Assembly (NCBI GenBank): GCA_965240325.2
Contig: OZ251250.1
Coordinates: 434,001 to 498,000, forward strand
DNA: 64,000 nucleotides
Source of the DNA: Rebecca billardiae RCC1528
Taxonomy: Eukaryota; Haptophyta
Direction of reading: 5' to 3'
Part shown: positions 12,746-23,027 of the stretch, in pieces
How positions within the stretch are numbered: position 1 is the first letter of the stretch
Layout: every line of letters starts with the position of its first letter
Made by a program: the position numbers and the translations under genes
The notes under the pieces: model-generated
Database searches by the model: none
Told to the model about the DNA's origin: nothing
What the model saw: only the letters and a program-made list of their open reading frames with translations

Positions 12746-15645
12746 CTACTCCGCCGCCTTGGGCTCGTTCACGTGGATCACCTTCTGCGTGGGCTGCACG
12801 TACTCGAGCCCCGCCGAGTGCATGTACACGTGGATAAACATGAGCAGCCGGTTCTTCGCCTGCGAGATCAGGCCGTCCTCGACGCGCAGACGGGAGGACT
12901 GCAGGTAGATCGTGAGCTCGAGCACGCCGCTCTTGTAGTCGGCCTTGGTGATCGTGCCAGAGGAGAAGGAGGCCCAGTCCTCGGGCACGCGCTCGACGAA
13001 GCCGCGCACCGCGTCCAGCATCGCCTGCAGCTTCTCGCCCGGCGTGCTCGCCGGCACCTGCAGCGTGACCGCCACCGTCGGGTTGTGCGAGCGGTGCAGG
13101 TTGATGACCGAGAGCTTGCGCGCGGTGAAGTTCATCGTGGTGTGCATCTCGCCCTGCCACGAGACGAGCGTCGTCGAAAGCAGCCCGATCTGGCGAAGGG
13201 GCCGCCGCCGGGTGTGTGTGCGTGGGTGGTGCGCGCGCGGGGTGAGGCGTCAGCGCGGAGAGCGCGCGGGGCGGGGCGCGGGCGCGCGGCCGCGGACGCG
13301 GCGCGCCTCTGGTGGCGCAGGCCGCACCTTGGCGACGGTGTACCCCTCGTAGCCCTCGCCGCTCACGCCCGGGTTGGTGATGAGGATGCGGTCGCCGATG
13401 TCGAACGGCCGCACGACGAGCACGAACACGATCCCCGCCGCCGTCTCGTACGGCAGCCATCCCAGCAGGAAGGCGACGCTCAGCAGCGATGACGAAATCG
13501 GCACGATCCACGCATCAAAGTCGACGCCGAGGTCGACGAGGAAGATGCCGGCGAGGATGAGGACGGCGGCCCAGATCGTGACGAGGAAGGCGTGGACGTG
13601 CGTGTTGAGGTCGTCGAAGGACTGCACGCTCGCGCTCAGGAAGCGCTGCTCGCGGTACGCCGCCTCGATCGCCGCGGCGAAGCGCTCCTCGTCGACCGAG
13701 TCCGCGTTAAAAAGCGCGGTAGCGCGGTCGCGCACCTTGCGGCGGAATGTGGAGCGCTTGCGGCGCATCGCCTTGGCGCACCAGCGCACAAGGCGCTCGC
13801 GCGGGATGCAGCCGTACGGCACGCCCTCGCCGTCCACCGGTGGCGCGTGCCCCGACGCCTCCGCCGCCGCCAGTTCGTGCCGAAACTCGGCGTGCAGCGA
13901 TGCGAACGCGTGCCGCGCCTTGCGCCGCGAGTCGGCGGTCGAGGCGACAAACCCGGTGCCCGTGGCGACCGCGCCCTGCAGGACCTCGAGCTGGCGGCCG
14001 ATGCCGCCGAGGAGCGAGCCGCGCAGCAGGCCGTCCTCGCGCACCATCAGCTCGGGCTCCTGCTGCCGGCTCCCCTTCCGGCCTGCGCCCGGCTGGCGCT
14101 CGCGGCTCCCGTCGCGGCTCGGGCCGTGCGGCGGCGCCTCGGCAGCGGGCGCGTCACTGCCGCTGCCGCCGCCGCCGTCGCCGCCGCCGCCGCCGCCGGG
14201 CATGAAGGCGTCTCCGCCGCCCGCCGCCTCGTCAGCAGCGGCGGCGGGGACGGGGGCGGTGCGCTTCGAGCCCGCGCCGCCGCGCCGCTTGCCCGCGCGG
14301 CCAGGCAGGCAGCACTCGCCGAGCGCCGAGCCTGTCCAGGCAGCCACGTGCCGGATCGGCGCGACGACGGCCGTCTTGGCGCCGGTGTACACGCGCGCGT
14401 GCACGGCGGAGCCCGGGCCCTTCTCGCGCTGCGCGGCGCGGCTGCGCGCGGCGCGCGCCGTCGCGAAGAGCAGCCGGAGCACGCGCATGCTCATGAGCGC
14501 ATCCGCCACGCGCTGTTCAAAGTGGCCGCCCTTGAGCGACGAGAAGAAGCGCTGCGTCGAAGCCTCGAGCAGCCCGCGCGAGATCGCGAGCGCCGCGAGC
14601 CACCACTGCACGGCGATGAGCCACTGCACGTCGCGCAGCCGCTGCCACGCCTCCGCGTCGAGGAAGGGCGCGTAGTAGAACACGGCGTGCAGCCCGAGCC
14701 AAACCAGCACCTGCACTCGTCGGCGAGGGGAGCGCAGGGGGCGAGCGGGCGGGCAGGCGCCAGGCGGCGCGCGGCGTGAGCGCGCCGGTGCGCCCGGCAG
14801 GCGCGCACGCGCCCGCGGGCGCGCGGGCGCACCCCGCCATCCCCGCACGCCCCTCTCGCCCCGGTCTCCGCGCGCGCGCACGCCCCGCCACGCACCGTCG
14901 CGGGCCAGCCGCGGAAGGCCTCCGCGAAGACGTTGGCGCTCGGCGGCAGCAGCTCGAGCGTCACGAGCGCAGCCTTGAGGCCGAAGAGGACCGAGACGCC
15001 CAGCCGGCCGAGGATGAGCGCGTACAGCGGGCGGAGGAGCCACAGGTCCCAGCGCGGGCGCAGGGGCTCGTCCTCGCGCGAGACGAAGCCGATCACATAC
15101 GGCGCGAGCAGCCCGACGAGCGACGCCTCGAACCAAACTGCTTGGAGGAGCTTCACCACCAGCCGCACCGCCGTGAGCGTGGCGCACGCGACGCCGGGCC
15201 GCGTGCGCTTGGACTCGCCGTCGTCCGCGCCGCCGTCGTCGTCGTCGGCCGACGGCTTCGAGCCCGGCTCGGAGCCCGCATCCGTCCCGCCCGCCTCGGA
15301 CGACGCGTCGCTCTGGTCGGTGGAGGAGGCGACCGACATCTCGTCGTCATCTCGCTCACGATTCGCGGCGAGCGAGCCCTCGACCTGGTTGAGCACGATG
15401 GCGTCGGAGACCGCGAAGGCGTCCGCCTGCGCGGAGGTATCCACCGCCTTGAGCCTCGTCACGGCCTCGAGCGCCGCAGCGAACGACTCGTCGTCGGCCA
15501 CGTCGTCGTCGCGCGGCGTGCGTGCAGCCGCGGACGCGGGCGCGCCCGACTCGTCGTGCGCCGCGATCGCCGGCGTGGGCGGTTTGAGGCGCGCGTCGTC
15601 GGCGCGGTGCGTGGTCTCGTCGTCCGCCATGTCCTGAACCTCCAT
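12746..15645 (-). CDS. MscS-like mechanosensitive channel (plant MSL10-type layout)
   Basis: Three exons: 15645-14896, 14710-13328 and 13189-12746, all phase 0, with introns GTGCGT...GCAG and GTGCGG...CCAG. They encode about 858 residues. An acidic Ser/Asp-rich N-terminus is followed by four hydrophobic segments, a long cytosolic loop, two more membrane spans (FLVTIWAAVLILAGIFLVDL and SSSLLSVAFLLGWLPYE), and the MscS beta domain (VRPFDIGDRILI, GEGYEGYTVAK, IGLLSTTLVSW). Six spans before a C-terminal MscS domain is the plant/algal plasma-membrane arrangement. The product should open under membrane tension and release ions during osmotic swelling. An in-frame ATG at 15630 is an alternative start. 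The upstream neighbour is the helicase, same strand, 445 bp away. Confidence 0.88.
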
Positions 15646-16090
15646 GCTCGCGTCGAGGGTGGTGGCGCGTGGCCGGGCTTCGAGAGGCGCTGTGTCGACT
15701 GTCGTCGGTGCGCGTGCGGACGTTTGGCCCGCTTGATGATGCACGGAATCCCGAGGCTTGATTGACTGTATTATTGTTGGTTAACCCGGCGGAGGTAAAT
15801 GACTAAACGCGATGCTTCCAAATACCCGAGCCTGCAAGCTAGATTTGGACCGAAGGCAAGGAGGGTGCCGCCGCCGGGTTGCCGCCGTGCGTCCGCCGCC
15901 GCCAGCTCTTTCGACATCGAACATTCGCCGATGAATCCTACGATCCAATCATCAAGAGGGATTCCGCAGCGAGAATATGACCACCGTACATGACTATCAT
16001 CGGCCAGGACGCCATGACCGAGCAACCGAGTGACCGGTCACTCGGCCGCGCAATGGCGGACATTGAGCTATCCCGGCGCACGGGGTGCGC
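15646..16090. other. Intergenic region between the helicase end and the MscS-like start
   Basis: About 445 bp of mixed composition holding the helicase 3' end and presumably the MscS-like promoter. No motif, RNA gene or repeat recognised. Confidence 0.4.
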
Positions 16091-19000
16091 TTATCCCGGC
16101 GGCGGCGGCGGCGGCGCGGCGCAGGCGCGCGCGAACAGCGCGTCGTCCCCAGGCAGCGTCACCTCGTCCACGCCCTCCGCCACCTCCACCGCGCCCGGCG
16201 CGTCCGCCACGATCTCGTCAACAAAGCGCGAGCGCCGCATCGGCGCGCCCGCGCCGTCGTCGCGCTCGACGTGGGTGAGCACGAGCAGCTCGCGCGCGCG
16301 CGTGCACGCGACGTATGCGAGGCGCCGCTCCTCGCGCAGCGCCGCCGCCGCGCGCTCCGCCGCCGCGGGCGTCGCCACCGCGTCGGCCGCGCCGCCCGGC
16401 CCAAGCAGCGGCAGCTCGCCCTCGTTCGCGCGGACGACAACGACCAGTCGCCACTCCAGCCCCTTCGAGCCGTGAATCGTCTCGAGCGCCACCGCGTCCG
16501 CGGCGTGCGCCCGGCGCTCCAGCTCGCCCTCCGCCTCCTCCCGCTCCGTGTGCGCCAGGTACGCGCGCAGCCTCGCCATGAAGTCGGCGCGGTCCCCACC
16601 GCCGCCGCCGCTGATGCCACCGCTGCCGCCGACGCCGCCGCCACCGCTGCCGTCGCCGCCGCCGCCGCCGATGCCGCCGTCCGGCGCCGCGCCGTCGGCG
16701 CCCGCCGCCCACGTGTGCGCCCACGCCTCCGCGTGCGCGCACAGCCGCTGCAGCAGCGACCGATCGTCGCCGTCGTCGCCCAGGCCTCCGAGCAGGCCGG
16801 CAGACCCGCCGCCCGCCGCGCCGCCGCCACCTTGGCTCGCCGCGGCGCGCGCGGCCGCGCTCGCCGCGCGCGCGACGGCTGCCGCCGCGCCCGGGCCGAG
16901 CGACGGCTGCGCGCCGGGCGCGCCGGGGCGCGCGCCGCCGAGCAGCGCGCCGGGCGCGCGCTCGCGCCGGGCCGCGCCGCCGCCGCGCCCCGCCGCCGCC
17001 TCGAGGTGCTGCGCGCCGCCGCCGTCCGCGCCGCCGTCCGCGCCGCCGCCGGGGCGGCTGTGGAACCGGCCCGGTGCACCCAGCATCCCCGCGGCGCGCG
17101 TGAGCAGCCCGTGGAGCTGAAGTGTGTGCGCGCGCGCGCGCACCGTCTCGACCGCGCTCAGAGCGCGCGCGAGAGCGGACGCGTGCGGCGGGGTGAGCGC
17201 GCGCACGGCGGCGCGCGCGGCCGCGGCGCGCTCGGCCGCGGCCGCCGCGGCCCCCCCCCCGGCGGCCGCCGCGCCGCCGTCCGCCGCCGCGCGCTCATCT
17301 GCCGCCGCCGCCGCCGCCGCCGCCGCGCCGGGCGCCGCCGCGCGAACGTCCGCCGCCGCCGGCGCCGCGGACTCGGCCGGCGGCGGCGCGGCGCCCTCGC
17401 GCGCGCGCTTGCGCCGCGCGCCGCCGCCGCCGCCTCCGCGCGCGCGCGCCGCCCCCGTCGCCTCCGCCGCGTCGGCGAGCTCGGCAAGCGCCGCCCAGCA
17501 CGGCACGCGCCACTGCTTGGCGTGCGCGCGGACGGCGTCGGCGGCGGTGCGCGCCGGCGCCGCGCCGCGCGGCCGCGCGCCGGCGTGCTCGGCTGCGGCC
17601 GCGGGCGGCGGCGGCTGCATCGCGCGCACCACCGTCACAACGTCGCCGTCCGCCGGTGGGCGCGCGGCGCCGTCGGCGCGCGCGCGCGGCGGAGCGTCGG
17701 CTGCGAGCGCGCGCGCGGCGGCCGCGGCGACCTGCGCCGCCGGCGCGGGCGCGGGCGCGGCGGGCGGCGCCGCGCGCCGCTCCGCGGGAAGCGCGGCGGC
17801 GGCGAGGCGAAGCAGGGCACGCAGCTGCCGCGTCGGCCTGAGCGAGAACAGGTTGGTCGGCGGCGCGGCGCAGGGGACGCGCGCGGCGCGCAGCGCGGCG
17901 TGCACCGCCGCGCCCGCGCGCGCCGTGCGGCTTAGCACGGCCATCTGGCCCCACGAGATTGCGATCTCGGCGCGCGCGCGCGCGAGCAGCCGCGCGACGT
18001 GCACTGCCTCGACCGCGCCGTTGCGGCAGCGCACGACGCGCACGCGCGCACCGGCGGGCACGTGCGCCGCGCCGCCCGCGCCCGCCGCCGCCGCCGCCGC
18101 CGCGCTCACCGCCACCGGCTTGGGCGCGCGGTGCTCCGCGCCGTTCCGAGCGATCAGCGCGTTGGCGGCCGCCACGACGCGCGGCGCGCACCGGTAGTTG
18201 ACGTTGAGCGCGACGCAGCGCGCGCGCGGCGCGTACTCGCGCATGAGGGAGCCGAAGAAGGCGGCGCCGCCCTCGGCGCCCTGTGGTGTGTGACGGCGCG
18301 GGGCGGCGCGCGCCGGTGTGTGTCAGTGTGGCGCGGAGCGGGGCGGGCGGCGCACGCCCTGCTGGGCCGCTGCCGGGCCGTTGCCGTGCAGTGCGCTGTG
18401 CTGCTACACCGCCCACCGCACAGCACGCGCGCATCACCCCGCTGTGTGCCCCGCTGCATACGCGCGTGCGTCGGACACACACAGCAGCGCACATGCATCC
18501 AGTAGGCGGGGCAGTTGCGCCCTCGTCTGTGCACGCGCGTACCTGGAAGGAGTAGATGGACTGGTCGTCGTCGCCCACCGCTGTCAGCCGGCCGTGCGGC
18601 GGCGGCGCGAGCAGCCGCAGCAGTCCGAGCTGAGGCCCAGAGCAGTCCTGCACCTCGTCGACGAGGACGTGCGTGGGCAGGGGCAGCGCCGCGAGCGCGC
18701 GCTCCGACGCCGACGCGCGCGTCGCCAGGCGCCGGGGGGCGCGCGCGGCGGCGCCGTCGGGCGCGGCGGTGGCCGCAGCAGCGCCCGCCGCCCCCGCGGC
18801 CGCGCCCGCCGACCCCGCGGCCGCGGCCGCTGCCTCCGCGGCCGCGGCCGTGCACCCCGCGCCGCCGCCCTCGGCGGCGCCCGCCGCCCCCGCGGCCGCG
18901 GCCGCTGCCTCCGCGGCCGCGGCAGCGCACCCCGCGCCGCCGCCCTCGGCGGCGCGCGCCTTGGCGGCGTGCGCGGCGCGCAGCACGGCGCTCGCCACGC

Positions 19001-20291
19001 GCACCAGGTCGCAAAAGTCCAGCGCGCCCGCGCGGCGCAGCTCCTCCTCGTACCCGCCCACCAGCTTCGCGGAAAGTTCCGGGAAGCCGAGGCGGCGCAG
19101 GCTGGCGTCGTCTGAGGCGCGCAGCGCTGGCGCGGCAGGGTCGCTCGAGTGAACGCCAAGCGCGCGCGCGCGGCAGAGCGCGCTGAGCACGCGCCGGAGC
19201 TCGCGCTTGCGCTCGGCCTTGGTGCCCGCCGCCGCGCCGCCGCCCGCGCCGCCGCCCTCGCCGCGCGCCTCACCGTCGTCCGCCCGCCGCTCCGCGCGCG
19301 CGCGCAGCGCCGCCCGCACCGCCTTGCGCTGCGCCGAGCTCGCGACCAGAGTGACGGTGCCGTCGGCGCCGCACGGGGCGTCGGGGAGGTGCTTGGCGTA
19401 GCGCGCGCACAGCCAGAGGCAGAGCGAGTGGAACGTGCTCACGCGCACCCCGTCGGCGCGCGGCTGCCGCCCGCGCCCGCCGCCGTCGCGCCCGCCGCGC
19501 CCGCGGCCGCGCGCGCCGCGCGCGCCGCCCGAAGCCGCTACAAGTGCGTGCGGGCACGCGCGCGCGAGCCGCGCGCGCATCTCATCGGCGGCGGCGCGCG
19601 TGAAGGTGATGGCGAGCACGCCCGCGGGCGGCACGCCGCACGCGAGCAGGTGCTGCACGCGCCGCGTCATCACCGCCGTCTTGCCCGAGCCCGCGCCGGC
19701 CAGCACGGCCAGCGAGCTGTCGGCAGGCGCGAGCACCGCGGACCGCTGCGCGCCGTTCAGCCCGCGGACGTACTCGGGCTCGGGCGCGGGCGGGCGCGTG
19801 CGCTCAGCGGGCTGCTGAGCGCACGCGGCGCCCCGAGGCGCGGCGTGCGCGGCGTGAGCGCGCGCGCTCGCCGCCGATGGCGCGCGCGCGGCGCAGCTGG
19901 GAGGCGGCGCAGCGTGTGGCACACGCGCTCGCGGCGCGCCGCCCGGCACGGCCCCGAGCGCGATCGGCGGCGGAAGGTGCACGGCATGCGGTGGCGCTGC
20001 GGGCGGCGCTGGCGCTGCAGCGCGCCCGGCTGCGCCAGCGGGAGCCCCGCCGGGGCGCTGCGGCTCCGCGCACGGCGGCGCGGTAGGCGGTCGCGCGGCG
20101 CCGGCCGGCGGCACGCCCGCGCACGGCGGCGCGGCGAGAGCACCGGAGGGCGGGTGCGCGGGCGCGTTCGCCGAGGCTGTCGGCACGAGCGCGCGCTGGC
20201 GGCGTAGCTCGAGCGCGCGCTGCCGCTTGGCCTCGACGAGCGCGCGCTGCTCCTCGCTGAGCGCGCCCGGCTGCCCGGGCGTCGTGGCCAT
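16091..20291 (-). CDS. UvrD/PcrA/Srs2-family superfamily 1 DNA helicase
   Basis: Exons 20291-18543 and 18280-16091 (intron GTACGC...ACAG, 262 bp, phase 0) encode about 1,312 residues. SF1A motifs appear in order: Q-motif LNGAQRSAV (about 177), Walker A AGAGSGKT (about 196), Ia ITFTRAAADEM, Ic STFHSLCLWL (about 285), Walker B VLVDEVQD (about 545), III GDDDQSIYSF split by the intron, IV NYRCAPRVV (about 611), V ETIHGSKGLEW (about 1181) and VI RRLAYVACTRAREL (about 1235). It should be a 3'-5' translocase in DNA repair or recombination. Residues about 2-33 (LSEEQRALVEAKRQRALELR) resemble the RPA32-binding helix of SMARCAL1-type proteins. Domain 2 carries a roughly 450-residue Ala/Gly-rich insertion between motifs IV and V. 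A Met at 20348 is a less likely start. Confidence 0.92.
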
Positions 20292-20936
20292 GCTTGCTGC
20301 GCACTCCCACGGCCGGCGGACTCGGCCCCCCTTTTGAACGCCGCGCAAAGCTCACCGCACGCATGCTACCCACTAGCTCTAGCAAGGGCGGTACCACTAG
20401 TTACGTACTTACAGTAGCTACTAGCTACTACAGTTTACTAAGAGACGCACACAGCTCAGGCAGGCGAGATTACTGCTACACATCTACGGTGACACTCTGA
20501 GTCGTATCATCAACTTGCTGAATTCTTGCATGGACATGATGCTGTCCGCACAACGTGACGGACGCCGTTGTACAGCCCGTCGTCGGCCGGCGAGGCCCAC
20601 GCTGTCCGTAATCGCCCGCCCCGGCGGCGGCGCCGCCCGTCCCCGGACTGGCCGGACTCCCGGCACCGGGTCCGACGGCGACGGCGGGGCGACGCCACCG
20701 GCCCGAAGCACTTCAAGCAGATCGTGCCGCAGGTCATGGGGCACCGAGTTAGGCGGGTGCGGCAGACGGGTCGGAGTCGGATTGGGCCAGTGCCTCGGCG
20801 GCGGGTCGACTCCGCGGCAGGGTGCGGCGCCGGAGCCAGCCCTGCTGACGAGCGCAGACGGTGACTGCTGCGCCATTCGCAGCACGCCCCGCCGTGCACC
20901 CTGACAGTGCCACTCAACGCTCACTCACGACTTAGT
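20292..20936. other. Intergenic region with one short dispersed repeat
   Basis: Upstream of the helicase and downstream of the TIR-like gene. It holds the 45-bp repeat at 20427-20471. The short open frames around 20510-20920 overlap on both strands and show no family pattern. Confidence 0.4.
20427..20471 (+). repeat. Short dispersed repeat, copy 1
   Basis: The sequence from ACTACAGTTTACTAAG through AGACGCACACAGCTC to GGCGAGATT is repeated at 54326-54376, where a 6-base AATAAG insertion interrupts it. Confidence 0.8.
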
Positions 20937-22586
20937 TTAGAATGTGGGGATCGGGACAATGGCGCCATGCCCGTGCTGCCGCAAGTCCAAGCCGCCGCCT
21001 TCCGACCCCATCACGAGCATGCTTGCGACCGCGCTGTTGAACGCGGGGATGCCGCCCGGGTAGGCCTCCACGATCGTCAGAAGAAGATCCCGGTCCTGGC
21101 TGTACATGCACTGCGCATGGTGCGCATCAAAGTGCTCGTCCAGGAGGCTGGAGGAGGAGGCGGTCGTGCTGGGCAGCCGGAGCACGTCCGTCTTGCTCGC
21201 GCGCTGCGCGCCGATCGAGAGGTGGATGAAGAGCTCGGTCACGCACCACAGGCGCTGCGGGAGCGTCGGGCCGTGCAGCACGATGAGCCGGTCGCAGTTC
21301 GCCAGGAAGACCGGCAGGCACGCCAGGCACGGCTCGACGGACATCTGGTCGAGGCAGTAGGCATCCATCCACAGCCGCGGCGCGCGCCCGCCGTGCTCGC
21401 GGCTGAACTTGGCCGCCCACAGCCGCAGCTGCTCGGCCCTCTCTTCCGCGCTGTCGCCGTGCGCGTGGCACACGAAGGCGTCCACGCTGCCGAACGAGGA
21501 GGGCTCGGAGAGCGCGAAGCACTCCTGCGGGGATCGGTCGCCGCGCAGCCCGGCAGCGTCCACCTTGTCTGCGCTCACGCTGCGGAACAGGTCCTGCGCG
21601 AGCTGCACCGCGTCCTCCGCCGAGCGGCCGCTGAGCAGCACGCTGAGCATCGACGCGGAGCTGATGCCTTCGCCCTTGGACGCCAGCCAGGCCTGCATGA
21701 CCTCGCGCAGCCGACCCGTCGCAGCTGCCGCGCCAGTCAAGAGAAACACCAACGCTGAGGCGAACGGGGCCGCCAGCGGCGGGTGGTACCCGAGCGCAGC
21801 GATGATGTCGACCGAGACGAGGGAGAGGCCGAGCACGACCTGCGTCACCGCAAAGACACGCCAGAGGCGCTCGAGCTGCGCGCGCGCCTGCATGCGCGCG
21901 CGGCAGAGCGAGCCGAGCAAGAGCACGATGCCGCACACGTGCACGACGGAGATGGTGTACGCGCGCCCCAGCGAAAAGAGCGCGAGTGCGCACAGGCTGG
22001 AGGAGGCACCGCCATCGCCGCCGCACGGATCGTCAGCGCCGGTGACCAGCGCATGCGTCGCCGGCACGACGCCCAGCGCGCCCACAGCGCCGACGGTGTA
22101 GAGCATGAAGAGCGAGTAGAGCACGACACCGGCCCGCACGACGCGCCGCTGAGTCGGGATGAGCGCGAGCAGGAGGGACAGCAGGCCGAGGGTGTAGGTG
22201 ATGCTGATCACCGTGCCGCGTGCCCATGGCAGGTTGGCCAGCGTGGGCACGAAGCCGAACGCCAGGGCGACCATGAAGAGGCTCAGCCCGGTTACCACGG
22301 CGGGGACTTGAATCATCTTTTGGCGCCGGCGACCCGCGTCGCGAGCCCGCTCGAGCGAATCACGGATCGCGAGGGTGGGGGTCGTCGCACCCAGGCGGGG
22401 CTGCGCCGCTTCATGTAGAGCGGGCGAGATCAGCGAGCGCGGCGACGAGCCAGCGCTCGGCCGTGAAGTGCCTTGCACGCGCTGCGCCCCGGGGGGCGAG
22501 CTGCTCATCTTCGCGACTTCGCCGGGGAACACGCACGTGCCGCCTACTTCAAATTGGTTACGAGCCAAAGGGTGGACCACTTTCAT
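20937..22586 (-). CDS. Six-TM protein with a C-terminal TIR-like domain
   Basis: 549 residues without introns. Residues about 93-292 hold six hydrophobic spans (for example VVTGLSLFMVALAFGFV, TYTLGLLSLLLALI and VVHVCGIVLLLGSL). Residues about 373-470 read like a TIR-type fold: VDAFVCHAHGDS at strand A, LWMDAYCLDQ, LPVFLANCDRLIVLHGP, then RLWCVTELF. Similar WxDxxCxDQ...RxWCxxE arrangements occur in TIR-related and heterokaryon-incompatibility-like effector domains. The assignment is by eye. The catalytic Glu of NAD-cleaving TIR domains cannot be placed with certainty. It would sit in a membrane with the domain in the cytosol, as a receptor or scaffold. An in-frame Met at 22508 is an alternative start. 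Confidence 0.6.
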   Translation of the reverse strand: MKVVHPLARNQFEVGGTCVFPGEVAKMSSSPPGAQRVQGTSRPSAGSSPRSLISPALHEAAQPRLGATTPTLAIRDSLERARDAGRRRQKMIQVPAVVTGLSLFMVALAFGFVPTLANLPWARGTVISITYTLGLLSLLLALIPTQRRVVRAGVVLYSLFMLYTVGAVGALGVVPATHALVTGADDPCGGDGGASSSLCALALFSLGRAYTISVVHVCGIVLLLGSLCRARMQARAQLERLWRVFAVTQVVLGLSLVSVDIIAALGYHPPLAAPFASALVFLLTGAAAATGRLREVMQAWLASKGEGISSASMLSVLLSGRSAEDAVQLAQDLFRSVSADKVDAAGLRGDRSPQECFALSEPSSFGSVDAFVCHAHGDSAEERAEQLRLWAAKFSREHGGRAPRLWMDAYCLDQMSVEPCLACLPVFLANCDRLIVLHGPTLPQRLWCVTELFIHLSIGAQRASKTDVLRLPSTTASSSSLLDEHFDAHHAQCMYSQDRDLLLTIVEAYPGGIPAFNSAVASMLVMGSEGGGLDLRQHGHGAIVPIPTF

Positions 22587-23027
22587 TCATCATGATTTCA
22601 TGGGTTCAGATTGGGTCTGAGTCTCTGAGATCGCTGTAGATAGGTTCAGCTTTGTACTAGTACACCATTTGATCATATGATCATATTGATTAGGATTGCT
22701 CCGAGGACGGACCGAGATCGCTGCGTAGCGCCCGGTAGGTCCCGCTAGGTCGTCGCCCGTTTACGACCAGACAATGGTCATATTTTACCATGAACCTCGT
22801 GATCGTACTCCCATTTCATATGCACTCCAGATGTTGGTATGATTCATCATGGGAAGTGCTCAACTTCGTCATCATCATTGTGAGCAGTATGGGGGTATGA
22901 TATATATATATATATATAATAATTACCCCCCGAAATTAACCGAATTCGGCGGCCGCCGTGCGTTCCAGCGTCCGGCCAGCGCACCCCGCCCCCGGACTCC
23001 CCGCAGCAAGGGTGTCCTCCCGCAGCA
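22587..23027. other. AT-richer intergenic region
   Basis: Contains a perfect 14-bp palindrome (TGATCATATGATCA, about 22673) and a short TA tract (about 22900-22920). It separates divergent genes (TIR-like minus, gap-spanning gene plus). No gene seen. Confidence 0.5.

Noticed and set aside
16085-19115. Long plus-strand open frames antisense to the helicase
   Set aside because: Low-complexity Arg/Ala translations without motifs, while the minus strand carries all helicase motifs in order.
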